Made by a program: the position numbers and the translations under genes
Source: Rhodoferax koreense
Lineage (GTDB): Bacteria > Pseudomonadota > Gammaproteobacteria > Burkholderiales > Burkholderiaceae_C
Direction of reading: 5' to 3'
Assembly: GCF_001955695.1 (NCBI RefSeq)
Contig: NZ_CP019236.1
Coordinates: 4,216,001 to 4,280,000 of the forward strand
DNA length: 64,000 nt
The notes under the pieces: model-generated
What the model saw: the letters and a program-made list of their open reading frames with translations, nothing else
Database searches by the model: none
Told to the model about the DNA's origin: nothing
Shown here: positions 24,866 through 37,723 of the stretch, piece by piece
Numbering within the stretch: the first letter of the stretch is position 1
Layout: each line of letters begins with the position of its first letter

Positions 24866-26269
24866 TTACTCGGCCAACTCGAACACCGCCATGCTCTCCA
24901 CGTGCGCCGTGTGCGGGAACATGTTCACCACCCCGGCCGACACGCAACGGTAGCCACCCAGCGCCACCAGCAGCCCCGCATCGCGCGCCAGCGTGGCCGG
25001 GTTGCAGCTCACATAGACGATGCGCCGTGGCGGCGTCCAGCCCTGACGCAACTCGCGCTGCTGGTTCAGGTCGGCCAGGGCCTTGGCCAGCGCGAATGCG
25101 CCTTCGCGCGGAGGATCGACCAGCCACTTGTCGGCCGAGCCGTCGGCGATCAACATCTCCGGCGTCATCTCGAAAAGGTTGCGTGCTACGAATTTGGTAG
25201 CTGCCAGCGCCCTTTCCGTGCCCAGTCGAGCATTGTTCTTCTCATAATTTTCGCGCGAGCGCGCGACCAGGGTTTCGCTGCCCTCGATGCCCAGCACCTC
25301 ACGCGCCTGCGTGGCCAACGGCAACGTGAAGTTGCCCAGGCCACAGAACCAGTCGATCACCCGTTCGGTCTTCTGCGCGTCGAGCAGGCGCAGCGCCTTG
25401 GACACCAGCACGCGGTTGATGTGAGGGTTGACCTGGGTGAAGTCGGTCGGCTTGAACGGCATCTGGATGTCGAAGTCCGGCAGCGCATAGCCCAGTTGCG
25501 CCCCATCGGCATCCAGCAGCTTGACCGTGTCGGGCCCCTTGGACTGCAGCCACCACTGAACGCCATGTTCCAGCGCGAAGGCGCGCAGGCGCGCCAGATC
25601 GTCTTCGCTCAGCGGCTCGAGGTGGCGCAACACCAGGGCGGTTACGTCGTCGCCGCAGGCCAGTTCGATCTGGGGCACGGTGTTGATCGCGTCCATCGCG
25701 CCGACCAGCGCGCGCAGCGGCAGCAGCATGGCGTTCACATGCGGCGGCAACACATGGCATTCGCGGATGTCGGCCACGTAACGGCTGCTGCGTTCGTGGA
25801 AGCCGACGAGCACGGTGCCCTTCTTGAGCACATGCCGCACCGACAGCCGCGCGCGGTAGCGGTAGCCCCAGGCCGGCCCTTCGATGGGCCGCGCGACGGT
25901 TTCGGATTTGACCTTGCCCAGGTGCCAGAGGTTGTCCTCGAGCACGCGCTGCTTCACCGCGACCTGCGCGGCCGGGTGCAGGTGCTGCATCTTGCAGCCG
26001 CCGCAGGCCCCCGGGTGCAGGCCGAAGTGCGGGCACTGGGGCCGCACGCGTTGCGAAGATTCACGGTGGATGGCGGTGACGGTGCCCGCCTCCCAGTTGT
26101 TCTTCCGGCGGTGGATGCTCGCGCTGACCTGTTCGAAAGGCAGCGCGCCCTCGACAAAGACGACCTTGCCGTCCTCGCGGTGGGCGATGCCCTTGGCCTC
26201 GATGTCGAGGGATTCGATGTCAAGCCAGCCTGGCGGCAGGGTCGACGTTTTTTCTGTGGGCTCGGTCAT
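24866..26269 (-). CDS. rlmD: 23S rRNA (uracil-1939-C5)-methyltransferase RlmD, 467 aa
   Basis: S-adenosylmethionine-dependent methylase that makes m5U1939 in 23S rRNA. Visible are an N-terminal TRAM-type domain ('[29 protein letters not shown]'), an Fe-S cluster Cys set ('[14 protein letters not shown]' plus a later Cys), the SAM motif '[14 protein letters not shown]' and the catalytic Cys in '[12 protein letters not shown]'. The segment near 25183-25248 ('[11 protein letters not shown]') coincides with one of the degenerate interspersed repeats described separately. glmM lies 26 bases upstream on the same strand, so glmM-rlmD could be co-transcribed. Confidence 0.93.
   Translation of the reverse strand: MTEPTEKTSTLPPGWLDIESLDIEAKGIAHREDGKVVFVEGALPFEQVSASIHRRKNNWEAGTVTAIHRESSQRVRPQCPHFGLHPGACGGCKMQHLHPAAQVAVKQRVLEDNLWHLGKVKSETVARPIEGPAWGYRYRARLSVRHVLKKGTVLVGFHERSSRYVADIRECHVLPPHVNAMLLPLRALVGAMDAINTVPQIELACGDDVTALVLRHLEPLSEDDLARLRAFALEHGVQWWLQSKGPDTVKLLDADGAQLGYALPDFDIQMPFKPTDFTQVNPHINRVLVSKALRLLDAQKTERVIDWFCGLGNFTLPLATQAREVLGIEGSETLVARSRENYEKNNARLGTERALAATKFVARNLFEMTPEMLIADGSADKWLVDPPREGAFALAKALADLNQQRELRQGWTPPRRIVYVSCNPATLARDAGLLVALGGYRCVSAGVVNMFPHTAHVESMAVFELAE
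25183..25248 (-). repeat. Degenerate interspersed repeat, copy A (inside rlmD)
   Basis: Shares the GCTA..AATTTG.TAGCTGC..GCGC pattern with other copies. In rlmD it is translated as '..ALAATKFVA..', matching the A-x-x-x-[IVM]-[AV] frame of copies B, C, D, E and F. Confidence 0.5.
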
Positions 26270-26295
26270 TCGGTTTTAGTTTTCGGTTCAAACGA

Positions 26296-27657
26296 TCAGG
26301 AAGCCCGCACCACGGCGGCAATGCGTTCGGCGCAGGCCTGGGCCTGGCGGGCATCGCGGGCCTCGACCATCACGCGCACCAGCGGCTCGGTGCCGCTCGG
26401 GCGGATCAGCACTCGGCCGTTCTGGCCGAGTTCGGCTTCGACGGCCTGGGTCACGCGGGCCAGGTCGCCATTGGCCTTCCATTCCTGGCCGGGGCGCAGG
26501 CGCACGTTGATCAGCGTCTGCGGAAACAGCGTGACTTCGGACAGTAGCTGCGACAGCGTCTGGCCGCGCCGGATGCAGGCCTGCAGCACCTGCAGCGCGC
26601 TGACCAGGCCATCGCCCGTCGTGTGTTTGTCGAGCGCGAGCAGATGGCCCGAGCCTTCGCCGCCCAGCAACCAGCCGCGCTTTTCGAGTTCCTCCAGCAC
26701 ATACCGGTCGCCGACCTTGGCGCGCACGAGTTCCACACCCTTGGCCTTGAGCGCCACCTCGACGGCCATGTTGGTCATCAGCGTGCCGACCACGCCGGGC
26801 ACGGCATCACCGGCGCGCGAACTGCGCTGGCTGCCGCCGCGGGAAAGCCGCTCGATCACCATCAGGTACAGGATCTCGTCGCCGTTGAACAGGCGCCCAT
26901 CGGCATCAACGACCTGCAGCCGGTCGGCATCGCCGTCGAGCGCAATGCCGTAGTCGGCCTTGTGGGCCTTGACGGCGTCGATCAAGGCCTGCGGATGGGT
27001 CGCGCCGACCTGGTGGTTGATGTTCAGCCCGTCCGGGCTGCAGCCGATGGCGATCACTTCGGCGCCGAGTTCGTGAAAGACCAGCGGGGCGATGTGGTAG
27101 GCGGCACCATGGGCGCCATCGACCACCAGCTTCAGCCCCTTGAGCGTCAACGCGCCCGGAAACGTGCTCTTGCAGAACTCGATGTAGCGCCCGGCCGCGT
27201 CGTCGAGCCGCCGTGTCTTGCCCAGCGACGCCGAGTCGGCCCACACGGGCGGCGTTTCGAGCGCAGCTTCCACGGCCTGTTCCCAGGCGTCGGGCAGCTT
27301 CGTGCCCTCGGCGCTGAAGAACTTGATGCCGTTGTCGGCAAACGGGTTGTGGCTGGCGCTGATGACGACGCCCAGGCTCGCCCGCTGCGCGCGCGTGAGG
27401 TAGGCCACGCCGGGCGTGGGCAGCGGTCCGAGCAGGACCACGTCGACGCCGGCCGAATTGAAACCCGACTCGAGCGCGCTTTCCAGCATGTAGCCCGAAA
27501 TGCGGGTGTCCTTGCCGATCAGCACCGTCGGGCGCGATTCGGTTTCCTTCAGCACGCGGCCCACGGCATGCGCCAGGCGCAGCACGAAATCAGGGGTGAT
27601 CGGGGCCTGGCCGACAGTACCGCGGATGCCGTCGGTTCCGAAATAGAGACGCGTCAT
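26296..27657 (-). CDS. glmM: Phosphoglucosamine mutase GlmM, 453 aa
   Basis: Converts glucosamine-6-phosphate to glucosamine-1-phosphate for UDP-GlcNAc, feeding peptidoglycan and lipid A. The N-terminus '[16 protein letters not shown]' and the phosphoserine loop 'SASHNP' with catalytic S102 are intact. The metal loop 'DGDADR' ('[13 protein letters not shown]') and the C-terminal phosphate-binding '[15 protein letters not shown]' are also present. Start 27657 has AAAGGAAAG upstream, and an in-frame extension to 27702 was rejected. It follows folP (68-base gap), the same ftsH-folP-glmM order seen in E. coli. Confidence 0.95.
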   Translation of the reverse strand: MTRLYFGTDGIRGTVGQAPITPDFVLRLAHAVGRVLKETESRPTVLIGKDTRISGYMLESALESGFNSAGVDVVLLGPLPTPGVAYLTRAQRASLGVVISASHNPFADNGIKFFSAEGTKLPDAWEQAVEAALETPPVWADSASLGKTRRLDDAAGRYIEFCKSTFPGALTLKGLKLVVDGAHGAAYHIAPLVFHELGAEVIAIGCSPDGLNINHQVGATHPQALIDAVKAHKADYGIALDGDADRLQVVDADGRLFNGDEILYLMVIERLSRGGSQRSSRAGDAVPGVVGTLMTNMAVEVALKAKGVELVRAKVGDRYVLEELEKRGWLLGGEGSGHLLALDKHTTGDGLVSALQVLQACIRRGQTLSQLLSEVTLFPQTLINVRLRPGQEWKANGDLARVTQAVEAELGQNGRVLIRPSGTEPLVRVMVEARDARQAQACAERIAAVVRAS

Positions 27658-27725
27658 GTTCTTTCCTTTTTTGTTTTTGCTTGGGTGGCGATTAGAGCGC
27701 AATTCGACGGGCGACTTGCCACCGC

Positions 27726-28589
27726 TCAGCCCTGGCTGGCCGCCGTCCAGACCTTAAGGGCCTGCACCGTGGCGGAGACGTCATGGACCCGCACCACGCG
27801 CGCGCCGCGCTCGACGGCGATCAGCGCCGCGGCCACGCTGGGCAACAGCCGCTCGTGGGTGCCCGCCACGCGCTCGGCGGCCGGGGTGGCCATGGCGGCA
27901 AGCGATGACTTGCGCGACCACGCGGCGAGCAGCGGATACCCGAGGGCCAGCAGTTCGCGCTGCCGCGAGAGCAGCGAAAAATTCTGCGCCACGGTCTTGC
28001 CGAAACCCGGGCCAGGATCGAGCAGTATTCGGGCCTTTTCGACCCCTAGCGCAAGCAGGGCCTGCGCCTGGCGCTGCAGAAACAGGAGCACTTCGGGCAG
28101 CACGTCCCCGTCCATCGGCGAGCGCTGCATGGTTGTCGGCTCACCATGCATGTGCATCAGGCAGATACCACAGCGCGGGTGCCGGCCCACGACGTCAGCA
28201 CCCGCCAGCCCATTCGCCGGATCACGCCAGCGCAAGGCCCAGATGTCGTTGATGATGTCGGCGCCGAGATCGAGCGCGGCCTGCATCACCTCGGGTTTGT
28301 AGGTGTCCACGGAAATCGGCACGCCCAGCCGCACGGCCTCGCGCAGCACCGGCAGCACGCGGGCGAGTTCGTCGGCCGCGGACAAGGGTGTCGCACCGGG
28401 CCGCGTCGATTCGCCGCCGATGTCCAGCAGGTCCGCGCCTTGCCGGATCAGCGCTTCGCAATGGCGCAAGGCGTCGGCGGTGGTCGCGTGCAGGCCTCCG
28501 TCGGAAAAGGAGTCGGGCGTCACGTTGACGATGCCCATCACCTGCGGGCGCGTCAGGTCGATCTGGAAGCGGGAGGTCTGCCAATGCAT
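27726..28589 (-). CDS. folP: Dihydropteroate synthase FolP, 287 aa
   Basis: Joins p-aminobenzoate to 6-hydroxymethyl-dihydropterin pyrophosphate in folate synthesis; sulfonamide target. The TIM-barrel signatures are '[16 protein letters not shown]' near the N-terminus, '[11 protein letters not shown]', 'DPGPGFGKT' and the C-terminal '[15 protein letters not shown]'. Length matches the family. It lies between ftsH and glmM in one direction. The gap to ftsH contains a terminator-like hairpin, so folP-glmM may also have its own promoter. Confidence 0.95.
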   Translation of the reverse strand: MHWQTSRFQIDLTRPQVMGIVNVTPDSFSDGGLHATTADALRHCEALIRQGADLLDIGGESTRPGATPLSAADELARVLPVLREAVRLGVPISVDTYKPEVMQAALDLGADIINDIWALRWRDPANGLAGADVVGRHPRCGICLMHMHGEPTTMQRSPMDGDVLPEVLLFLQRQAQALLALGVEKARILLDPGPGFGKTVAQNFSLLSRQRELLALGYPLLAAWSRKSSLAAMATPAAERVAGTHERLLPSVAAALIAVERGARVVRVHDVSATVQALKVWTAASQG

Positions 28590-28636
28590 GGAGCGTGACG
28601 AAAGAGAACGAAAGAAGTCGGGACGGGCCGGAACGC

Positions 28637-28659
28637 AAAAACGGGGCGCGAGGCCCCGT
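28637..28659 (-). terminator. Terminator or attenuator between ftsH and folP
   Basis: On the - strand a stem ACGGGGC / GCCCCGT is followed by TTTTTG. It comes 20 bases after the ftsH stop codon. Confidence 0.7.
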
Positions 28660-28679
28660 GATGCTGGTCGATGACCGGA

Positions 28680-30605
28680 TCAGACCGCCGTTGGTGCGGG
28701 GTCCGTGCTGACTGCGGGAGCGCCACCGCTGCCGCCATTGTTGCTGCCACCGCTGTTGGGCACGCGCGGCGTCCAGTCCTTCGGCGGACGCGGCTCCTTG
28801 CCGGCCATGATGTCGTCGAGCTGCTCGGTGTCGATGGTTTCCCATTCGAGCAAGGCCTTCGCCATGGCATGCATCTTGTCGCTGTTTTCCTCGATCAGGC
28901 GGCGCGCCAGGTTGTACTGGTCGTCGATGATCTTGCGTACTTCGGCATCCACCTTCTGCATGGTGGATTCGCTCATGTTGGTGGTCTTGGTCACCGAGCG
29001 GCCGAGGAACACTTCGCCTTCGTTCTCGGCATAGACCATCGGGCCCAGGGCCTCGGTCATGCCGTAACGCATCACCATGTCGCGGGCGATCTGCGTGGCG
29101 CGTTCGAAGTCGTTGCTGGCGCCGGTGGTCATCTGGTGCATGAACACTTCCTCGGCGATCCGGCCACCGAACAACATGCTGATCTGGTTCAGCATGAATT
29201 CCTTGTCGTAGCTGTAGCGGTCCTGCGCCGGCAGGCTCATGGTCACGCCGAGTGCGCGGCCGCGTGGGATCACGGTGACCTTGTGCACCGGGTCGCACTT
29301 GGGCAGCAGCTTGCCGATCAGCGCGTGGCCGGACTCGTGGTAGGCCGTGTTGCGGCGCTCTTCCTCGGGCATGACCATGCTCTTGCGCTCGGGGCCCATG
29401 ATGATCTTGTCCTTGGCGCGCTCGAAGTCCTGCATCTCGACGACGCGGGCGCTGCGGCGTGCGGCCATGAGCGCGGCTTCGTTGCAGAGGTTGGCCAGGT
29501 CGGCACCCGACATGCCGGGCGTGCCGCGGGCAATGATGCCGGGGTTCACGTCCTGGCCGATCGGCACCTTGCGCATGTGCACGCCGAGGATCTGTTCGCG
29601 GCCACGGATGTCGGGCAGCGTCACGTAGACCTGGCGGTCGAAGCGGCCAGGGCGCAGCAGGGCCGCGTCCAGGATGTCCGGACGGTTGGTGGCCGCCACG
29701 ACGATCACCCCGAGGTTGGTCTCGAAACCGTCCATCTCGACCAGCATCTGGTTCAAGGTCTGTTCACGCTCGTCGTTGCCGCCGCCCAGGCCGGCGCCAC
29801 GCTGGCGGCCCACGGCGTCGATTTCATCGATGAAGATGATGCAGGGCGCGTTTTTCTTGGCGTTCTCGAACATGTCGCGTACACGGGCCGCGCCCACGCC
29901 GACGAACATCTCGACGAAGTCGGAGCCGGAAATCGAGAAGAACGGCACCTTGGCTTCGCCGGCGATGGACTTCGCCAGCAGCGTCTTGCCGGTGCCCGGA
30001 GGGCCGACCAGCAGCAGGCCGCGTGGGATGCGACCGCCGAGCTTCTGGAACTTCTGCGGATCCTTCAGGAAGTCGACGACTTCCTTCACTTCTTCCTTGG
30101 CCTCGTCGCAGCCCGCGACGTCGGCGAAGGTGACCTGGTTGTTGTTCTCGTCGAGCATGCGCGCCTTGCTCTTGCCGAAGCTGAAGGCGCCACCCTTGCC
30201 GCCGCCCTGCATCTGGCGCATGAAGTAGACCCAGACGCCGATCAGCAGCAGCATCGGGCCCCAGCTCACGAGCAGCGTCATCAGCAGCGAACTTTCCTCG
30301 CGCGGCTTGACGTCGAACTTGACGTTGTTGGCGATCAGGTCGCCCACCAGGCCACGGTCGAGGTAGGTGGCGGTGGTGCGCACCTTGCGGTCGTCATTGG
30401 TGGTGGCGATGATGTCGGTGCCGCCCTGGCCTTCGGAGATGGTGGCCGCCTTGATGCGTTTACCGCGCACTTCTTCCAGGAAGTCGGAGTAGCCCATGTA
30501 GCCCGAACTGACACTCGTGCGGGTGTCGAACTGTTTGAACACCGTGAACAGCACCATGGCGATCACGAGCCAAACGGCAATTTTGGAAAACCACGGATTT
30601 TTCAA
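28680..30605 (-). CDS. ftsH: ATP-dependent zinc metalloprotease FtsH, 641 aa
   Basis: Membrane-bound AAA+ protease that degrades misfolded membrane proteins and regulators such as LpxC. Two N-terminal membrane helices ('[15 protein letters not shown]' at residues about 8-22 and '[23 protein letters not shown]' near 110) flank the periplasmic domain. The AAA domain has Walker A 'GPPGTGKT', Walker B 'CIIFIDEID' and the SRH '[11 protein letters not shown]'. The protease has 'HESGH' with the third zinc ligand Asp further on. It begins with a TTG at 30605, supported by GGAG six bases upstream and by the exact N-terminal match to the family. The lpxC target is not in this window. Confidence 0.95.
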   Translation of the reverse strand: MKNPWFSKIAVWLVIAMVLFTVFKQFDTRTSVSSGYMGYSDFLEEVRGKRIKAATISEGQGGTDIIATTNDDRKVRTTATYLDRGLVGDLIANNVKFDVKPREESSLLMTLLVSWGPMLLLIGVWVYFMRQMQGGGKGGAFSFGKSKARMLDENNNQVTFADVAGCDEAKEEVKEVVDFLKDPQKFQKLGGRIPRGLLLVGPPGTGKTLLAKSIAGEAKVPFFSISGSDFVEMFVGVGAARVRDMFENAKKNAPCIIFIDEIDAVGRQRGAGLGGGNDEREQTLNQMLVEMDGFETNLGVIVVAATNRPDILDAALLRPGRFDRQVYVTLPDIRGREQILGVHMRKVPIGQDVNPGIIARGTPGMSGADLANLCNEAALMAARRSARVVEMQDFERAKDKIIMGPERKSMVMPEEERRNTAYHESGHALIGKLLPKCDPVHKVTVIPRGRALGVTMSLPAQDRYSYDKEFMLNQISMLFGGRIAEEVFMHQMTTGASNDFERATQIARDMVMRYGMTEALGPMVYAENEGEVFLGRSVTKTTNMSESTMQKVDAEVRKIIDDQYNLARRLIEENSDKMHAMAKALLEWETIDTEQLDDIMAGKEPRPPKDWTPRVPNSGGSNNGGSGGAPAVSTDPAPTAV

Positions 30606-30695
30606 GCAAGACTCCGGTAATGGGGGGCTAGGGACACATGCCTATCGCAGGGCAGAGGCAGGTTGCAGGTACTTGCGTCCGATTTTAGGCCTTTC

Positions 30696-30717
30696 AAGCT
30701 GGGCCTCCCAGCTTTTT
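30696..30717 (+). other. Hairpin with T-run in the gap between rlmE and ftsH
   Basis: Stem AAGCTGGG / CCCAGCTT is followed by Ts on the + strand, but both flanking genes are on the - strand. The gap (30606-30800) holds no other feature I can support, apart from the presumed ftsH promoter. Confidence 0.4.
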
Positions 30718-30800
30718 ACCCCCTCCGGCCATAGGCGCAACAAGGGTTTACGCCGTTTTCGGGGCGATTTCTGCGCGAAATTCGAACAAGTTGCGGCAGG

Positions 30801-31478
30801 TCAAGCCACCGCCTTGAGGCCTAGGCCGACCAGGAAGGTTTCGGAGGATTTGTCGCGCGAAGCCTTGGGTTTGACCGGCTTCACGGTGTTGAACGACCGC
30901 TTGAACAGTTGCACCAGCTCGTTGTAGCCGCTGCCGTGGAACACCTTCACCACCAGCGCGCCTTCGCGCTTCATGTGGATTTGGCAGAACTCGACGGCCA
31001 ACTCGATGAGTTCGGCCACGCGCGCCGTGTCCACCGAGGCCAGGCCCGAGAGATTCGGCGCCATGTCCGACACCACCACGTCGGCCAGCCGACCGCCGAG
31101 CGCCTGGGTGAGCAGCCCCAGCACCTCGGCCTCGCGGAAGTCGCCCTGGAAGAACTGCACGCCTTCCACCGGCTCCATCGGCAAGAGATCGATGGCGATG
31201 ATGGTCCCGTTGAGCTCGCCCGCGGCCGCCCCGCCGCCGGTGGCCGTCTTCGGCGACAGCTTGCGCCGCACGTACTGGCTCCAGGCGCCGGGGGCCGAGC
31301 CCAGGTCGACCACCACCTGGCCGGGTTTGATCAGGTGCAGGCTCTCGTCGATTTCCTTCAGTTTGTACGCGGCGCGGGCCCGGTAGCCTTCTCTTTTGGC
31401 CAAAATGACATAGGGGTCATTCACGTGGTCGTTCAACCACGCCTTGTTGACTTTCTTGCTTTGTGTTTTGACTTTCAT
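30801..31478 (-). CDS. rlmE: 23S rRNA (uridine-2552-2'-O)-methyltransferase RlmE, 225 aa
   Basis: FtsJ-type methylase that modifies U2552 in the A-loop of 23S rRNA. SAM-binding motif '[15 protein letters not shown]' (about residues 54-68), then '[18 protein letters not shown]' and the K-D-K-E residues typified by '[12 protein letters not shown]' and '[11 protein letters not shown]', with later Glu in 'SSETFLVG'. A Gly/Ala-rich insert after residue 78 is unusual. It starts at 31478 and lies only 21 bases from the divergent yhbY gene, the same gene neighbourhood as in E. coli (yhbY / rlmE-ftsH). An extended start at 31847 would overlap yhbY and was rejected. Confidence 0.93.
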   Translation of the reverse strand: MKVKTQSKKVNKAWLNDHVNDPYVILAKREGYRARAAYKLKEIDESLHLIKPGQVVVDLGSAPGAWSQYVRRKLSPKTATGGGAAAGELNGTIIAIDLLPMEPVEGVQFFQGDFREAEVLGLLTQALGGRLADVVVSDMAPNLSGLASVDTARVAELIELAVEFCQIHMKREGALVVKVFHGSGYNELVQLFKRSFNTVKPVKPKASRDKSSETFLVGLGLKAVA

Positions 31479-31499
31479 GTTGCCCTTGATAATACGGCC

Positions 31500-31982
31500 A
31501 TGTCCCAAATTCAACTTACCCCCGCCCAGCGCAAGGTGCACCGCGCCGAAGCGCACCATCTCAACCCGGTGGTCATGATCGGCGGAGACGGCCTGACCCC
31601 GGCCGTTCTCAAGGAAGCCAACCTCGCGTTGAACGCCCACGGCCTGATCAAGGTGCGTGTGTTCTCCGACGACCGCGTGGCCCGCGAGACCATGTTCCAG
31701 ACCCTGGCCAACGATCTCGGCGCAGCGCCGATCCAGCACATCGGCAAGCTGCTGGTGCTGTGGCGGCCGAAACCCGAAATCACCAAGACCCGCGTCGACG
31801 ACGAAGACCGCATGCCCGGCCCGCGCGACTTCAAGGTGCTCAAGCACAGCACCCGCGGCGGCCAGCGCCCCGAAGTGAAGACGCTGCGTGTGCTCGGCAA
31901 CCAGCGGCTCACGGCCGGCGGCAACGTCAAGCGCGCCAAGCCGAAGCCAAAAACCAGTTTGAAGAAACGCAGCCAGACCTGA
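31500..31982 (+). CDS. yhbY: YhbY family RNA-binding protein (CRM domain), 160 aa
   Basis: The CRM domain covers about residues 1-95: '[20 protein letters not shown]', '[19 protein letters not shown]' and '[11 protein letters not shown]', with the GxxG loop in the form 'GGDG'. It is thought to bind the large ribosomal subunit precursor. E. coli YhbY is about 97 residues; here a basic tail of about 60 residues ('[16 protein letters not shown]') follows. It is divergent from rlmE, with 21 bases between starts, so the two share a promoter region. A 30-base tandem repeat begins 19 bases after its stop. Confidence 0.9.
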   Translation: MSQIQLTPAQRKVHRAEAHHLNPVVMIGGDGLTPAVLKEANLALNAHGLIKVRVFSDDRVARETMFQTLANDLGAAPIQHIGKLLVLWRPKPEITKTRVDDEDRMPGPRDFKVLKHSTRGGQRPEVKTLRVLGNQRLTAGGNVKRAKPKPKTSLKKRSQT

Positions 31983-32001
31983 GGCTGCGGTGGGGGTTCA
32001 G

Positions 32002-32106
32002 GCCGCTTCGCGCGGCCGTCTTGGCAATCACGCCGCTTCGCGCGGCCGTCTTGGCAATCACGCCGCTTCGCGCGGCCGTCCTGGCAATCACGCCGCTTCG
32101 CGCGGC
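32002..32106. repeat. 30-bp tandem repeat, 3.5 copies, duplicating the 3' end of the DUF4149 gene
   Basis: Unit starts GCCGCTTCGCGCGGCC and continues TTGGCAATCAC. Units are 32002-32031, 32032-32061, 32062-32091 (one C/T change) and a partial one to 32106. Each unit contains a hairpin GCCGC-TTCGC-GCGGC. On the - strand each unit carries Glu-Ala-Ala-stop in the DUF4149 frame. Confidence 0.9.
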
Positions 32107-32507
32107 GTGAGTTTCCACAGCGTGACGCCCGCGCACAGCCATTGCAGCAGGTACATGCCGCTGCCCACGCTGTGCCAGAGCTTGAGGTTTTCCCGCGCCA
32201 CGATGCGCGGGGCGATGGCGAATTCACCCAGCAGCGCCAGCAGCAAGCCGCCCGCTATGAAAACAAGAGCTGTCGGCGCCCATTGCATCAGCGTTCCCGT
32301 GCTTTTCGATCTCGAAAGCAACAACAGCAACAAGGCACACGCGGTGGACACCCAGGTCTGCGCGGTGAACAGCCTGGCCGCCATCTGACCGGCCATCGCC
32401 GGGCTGGGCAGGTTGGCGAAGAGCAGCGGCACGACCACGAACCCGACGGCTGTCAGGCTGCCCCACCACAGCGCGGCGGCGAAGGTCGGCAGGCGGCGTT
32501 GCAGCAT
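32088..32507 (-). CDS. DUF4149 domain membrane protein, 139 aa
   Basis: Hydrophobic protein with about four membrane segments ('ALWWGSLTAVGFVVVPLLFANL', 'TWVSTACALLLLLLS', 'ALVFIAGGLLLALLGEF', 'MYLLQWLCAGVTLW') matching DUF4149, a family of unknown function commonly found near greA and yhbY in betaproteobacteria. It follows greA on the - strand with a 14-base gap and is probably co-transcribed with it. The segment 'MQWAPTALVFIA' coincides with a degenerate interspersed repeat (32253-32308), and its last codons (PREAA-stop) lie in the 30-bp tandem repeat. The stop codon is duplicated three more times in the same frame. Confidence 0.82.
   Translation of the reverse strand: MLQRRLPTFAAALWWGSLTAVGFVVVPLLFANLPSPAMAGQMAARLFTAQTWVSTACALLLLLLSRSKSTGTLMQWAPTALVFIAGGLLLALLGEFAIAPRIVARENLKLWHSVGSGMYLLQWLCAGVTLWKLTPREAA
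32253..32308 (-). repeat. Degenerate interspersed repeat, copy D (inside the DUF4149 gene)
   Basis: GCTATGAAAACAAGAGCTGT..GCGCC pattern; translated in the frame shared by other copies (A-L-V-F-I-A). Confidence 0.5.
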
Positions 32508-32521
32508 GCTGGTGCGCCGGT

Positions 32522-32998
32522 TCAGATGTACTTGACGGCGACGATCTCGTAACGCTTGATGCCGCCGGGCGCCTGCACCTCGGCGGTGTCGCCCTCTTCC
32601 TTGCCGATCAGCGCGCGCGCGATCGGGCTCGAGATGTTGACGCGGCCCAGCTTCAGGTCGGCCTCGTCCTCGCCGACGATCTGGTAGACCACCTGGGCAC
32701 CCGAATCCTCGTCTTCGAGTTCCACGGTGGCGCCGAACACCACCCGGCCGCCGGCGTCGAGTGCGGCGGGATCGATGATCTGCGCGGCCGACAGCTTGCC
32801 TTCGATCTCCTGGATGCGGCCTTCGATGAAGCCCTGGCGGTCCTTCGCCGACTCGTACTCGGCGTTCTCGCTCAGGTCGCCCTGCGCGCGTGCATCGGAG
32901 ATGGCGCTGATGACCCACGGGCGGTCGACGGTCTTGAGCTTGTGCAACTCGGCCTTGAGCGACTCGGCGCCGCGTTTGGTGACGGGGAAAGTGGACAT
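32522..32998 (-). CDS. greA: Transcription elongation factor GreA, 158 aa
   Basis: Rescues backtracked RNA polymerase by stimulating transcript cleavage. N-terminal coiled coil with 'GAESLKAELHKLKTV', the acidic tip 'DLSENAEYESAKDRQGFIEGRI' carrying the Asp/Glu pair used for metal binding, and the C-terminal FKBP-like domain 'ISSPIARALIGKEEGDTAEVQAPGG'. Length is standard. It follows carB on the - strand, in the carA-carB-greA order common in proteobacteria. A hairpin with a T-rich stretch in the gap could stop part of the carAB transcript. Confidence 0.95.
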   Translation of the reverse strand: MSTFPVTKRGAESLKAELHKLKTVDRPWVISAISDARAQGDLSENAEYESAKDRQGFIEGRIQEIEGKLSAAQIIDPAALDAGGRVVFGATVELEDEDSGAQVVYQIVGEDEADLKLGRVNISSPIARALIGKEEGDTAEVQAPGGIKRYEIVAVKYI

Positions 32999-33011
32999 AT
33001 CTGGTTCTCCA

Positions 33012-33044
33012 AAAGCAAACCGCCGGTCGTTGCCGTCCGGCGGT
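33012..33044 (-). terminator. Terminator-like hairpin between carB and greA
   Basis: On the - strand: stem ACCGCCGG / CCGGCGGT with a long loop, followed by TTTGCTTTT. It lies between the carB stop and the greA ribosome site. Confidence 0.55.
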
Positions 33045-33093
33045 GTGTGGTGTGCGTCAATTGCGGCCGATTATGCCGCGTTTGGATCGCGGA

Positions 33094-36359
<3,266 letters not shown>

Positions 36360-36360
<1 letters not shown>

Positions 36361-37550
36361 TACTTTTTCTCCCCGGCTTGCTGCATGAGCGCGGTGAAGC
36401 GATCAAACAGGTAGCCGATGTCGTGTGGCCCGGGCGAGGCTTCCGGGTGACCCTGGAAGCAGAACGCGGGTTTGTCGGTGCGGGCCAGGCCCTGCAGCGT
36501 GCCGTCGAACAGGCTGATGTGGGTGGCGCGCAGGTTGGCGGGCAGGGTTTTCTCGTCCACCGCGAAGCCGTGGTTCTGGCTGGTGATGCTGACGCGGCCG
36601 TTGTCCAGGTCCTTCACCGGATGGTTCGCGCCGTGGTGGCCGAACTTCATCTTGAAGGTCTTGGCGCCGCTGGCCAGGGCCATGATCTGGTGGCCCAGGC
36701 AGATGCCGAAGGTCGGGATGCCGGTTTCGATGAGTTCGCGCGTGGCAGCGATCGCGTAATCGCAGGGCTCCGGATCACCGGGGCCGTTGGACAGGAAGAT
36801 ACCGTCGGGGTTCAGCTTCAGCACTTCGGCGGCGCTGGTCTGCGCCGGCACCACGGTGACGCGGCAGCCGCGTTCGGCCAGCATGCGCAGGATGTTGAAC
36901 TTGACGCCGTAGTCGAAGGCGACCACGTGGAAACGGCCCGCGTCCTGCTGACCGTAGCCGGGCGTGCCGTCGGCGCGCGCCAGCTGCCATTCGGTCTGCG
37001 TCCATGCGTACGACTTGGTCACCGACACCACCTTGGCCAGGTCCAGCCCGGCCATGCTGGGCGCGCCCTTGGCGGCGGCGATGGCAGCGTCGATGGCGGC
37101 CTGGTTCACCGCTTGCCCGGCCTTCAGGCCAACGATGCAGCCGTTCTGCGCGCCCTTGGTGCGCAAGTGGCGCGTGAGCTTGCGCGTGTCGATGTTGGCG
37201 ATGGCCACCGTCTTCTCGCGCACGAGGTAGTCGTGGAGTGAGCTCGACTGGCGGAAGTTGGACGCCAGCAAAGGCAGGTCCTTGACGATCAGACCGGCGG
37301 CGTGGACTTTGCTGGATTCGACGTCTTCCTCGTTGACGCCGTAGTTGCCGATGTGCGGGTACGTCAGGGTGACGATCTGCTGGCAATAACTCGGGTCGGT
37401 GAGGATTTCCTGGTAGCCGGTCATGGCGGTGTTGAACACCACCTCGCCGACGGTGGAGCCGGCAGCTCCAATCGAATTGCCAATAAAGACCGTGCCGTCT
37501 GCGAGCGCCAGGATGGCGGGCGGGAAGGTTCCCTGTAGAGACAAAAGCAC
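36360..37550 (-). CDS. carA: Carbamoyl-phosphate synthase small (glutaminase) subunit CarA, 396 aa
   Basis: Hydrolyses glutamine and channels ammonia to CarB. N-terminal domain '[40 protein letters not shown]', C-terminal class I glutamine amidotransferase with the nucleophile Cys in '[16 protein letters not shown]' and the His/Glu of '[10 protein letters not shown]'. The start chosen is GTG 37550, because CGGAG lies 7 bases upstream and the protein then begins as in other family members; a longer reading frame continues upstream but has no homology that I can see. Overlaps carB by one base. Confidence 0.93.
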
Positions 37551-37723
37551 TGGGTTCTCCGAAATGGTGACGGGTACGCCCAAGCTGTTCAAGAGAAAAC
37601 TCTTGCAGTGCTCTGGAAGGGGGTTCGGTGTGAACGGCGCTAGGCGTACGTGTTTGCGGGAAAGCCCATCATTATAACCGTCAGGCCACCGCCCAACCCG
37701 TGGGTACCCGGTAAAACCCTGGG

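Noticed and set aside
30606..30660. A sigma-32-like -10 (CCCCATTA) upstream of ftsH on the - strand
   Set aside because: No matching CTTGAAA -35 is found at the right distance, and it lies very close to the start codon. Kept only as a note.
32002..32106. CRISPR-like direct repeats
   Set aside because: The repeats are directly tandem with no variable spacers and copy the end of a neighbouring gene, so this is not a CRISPR array.
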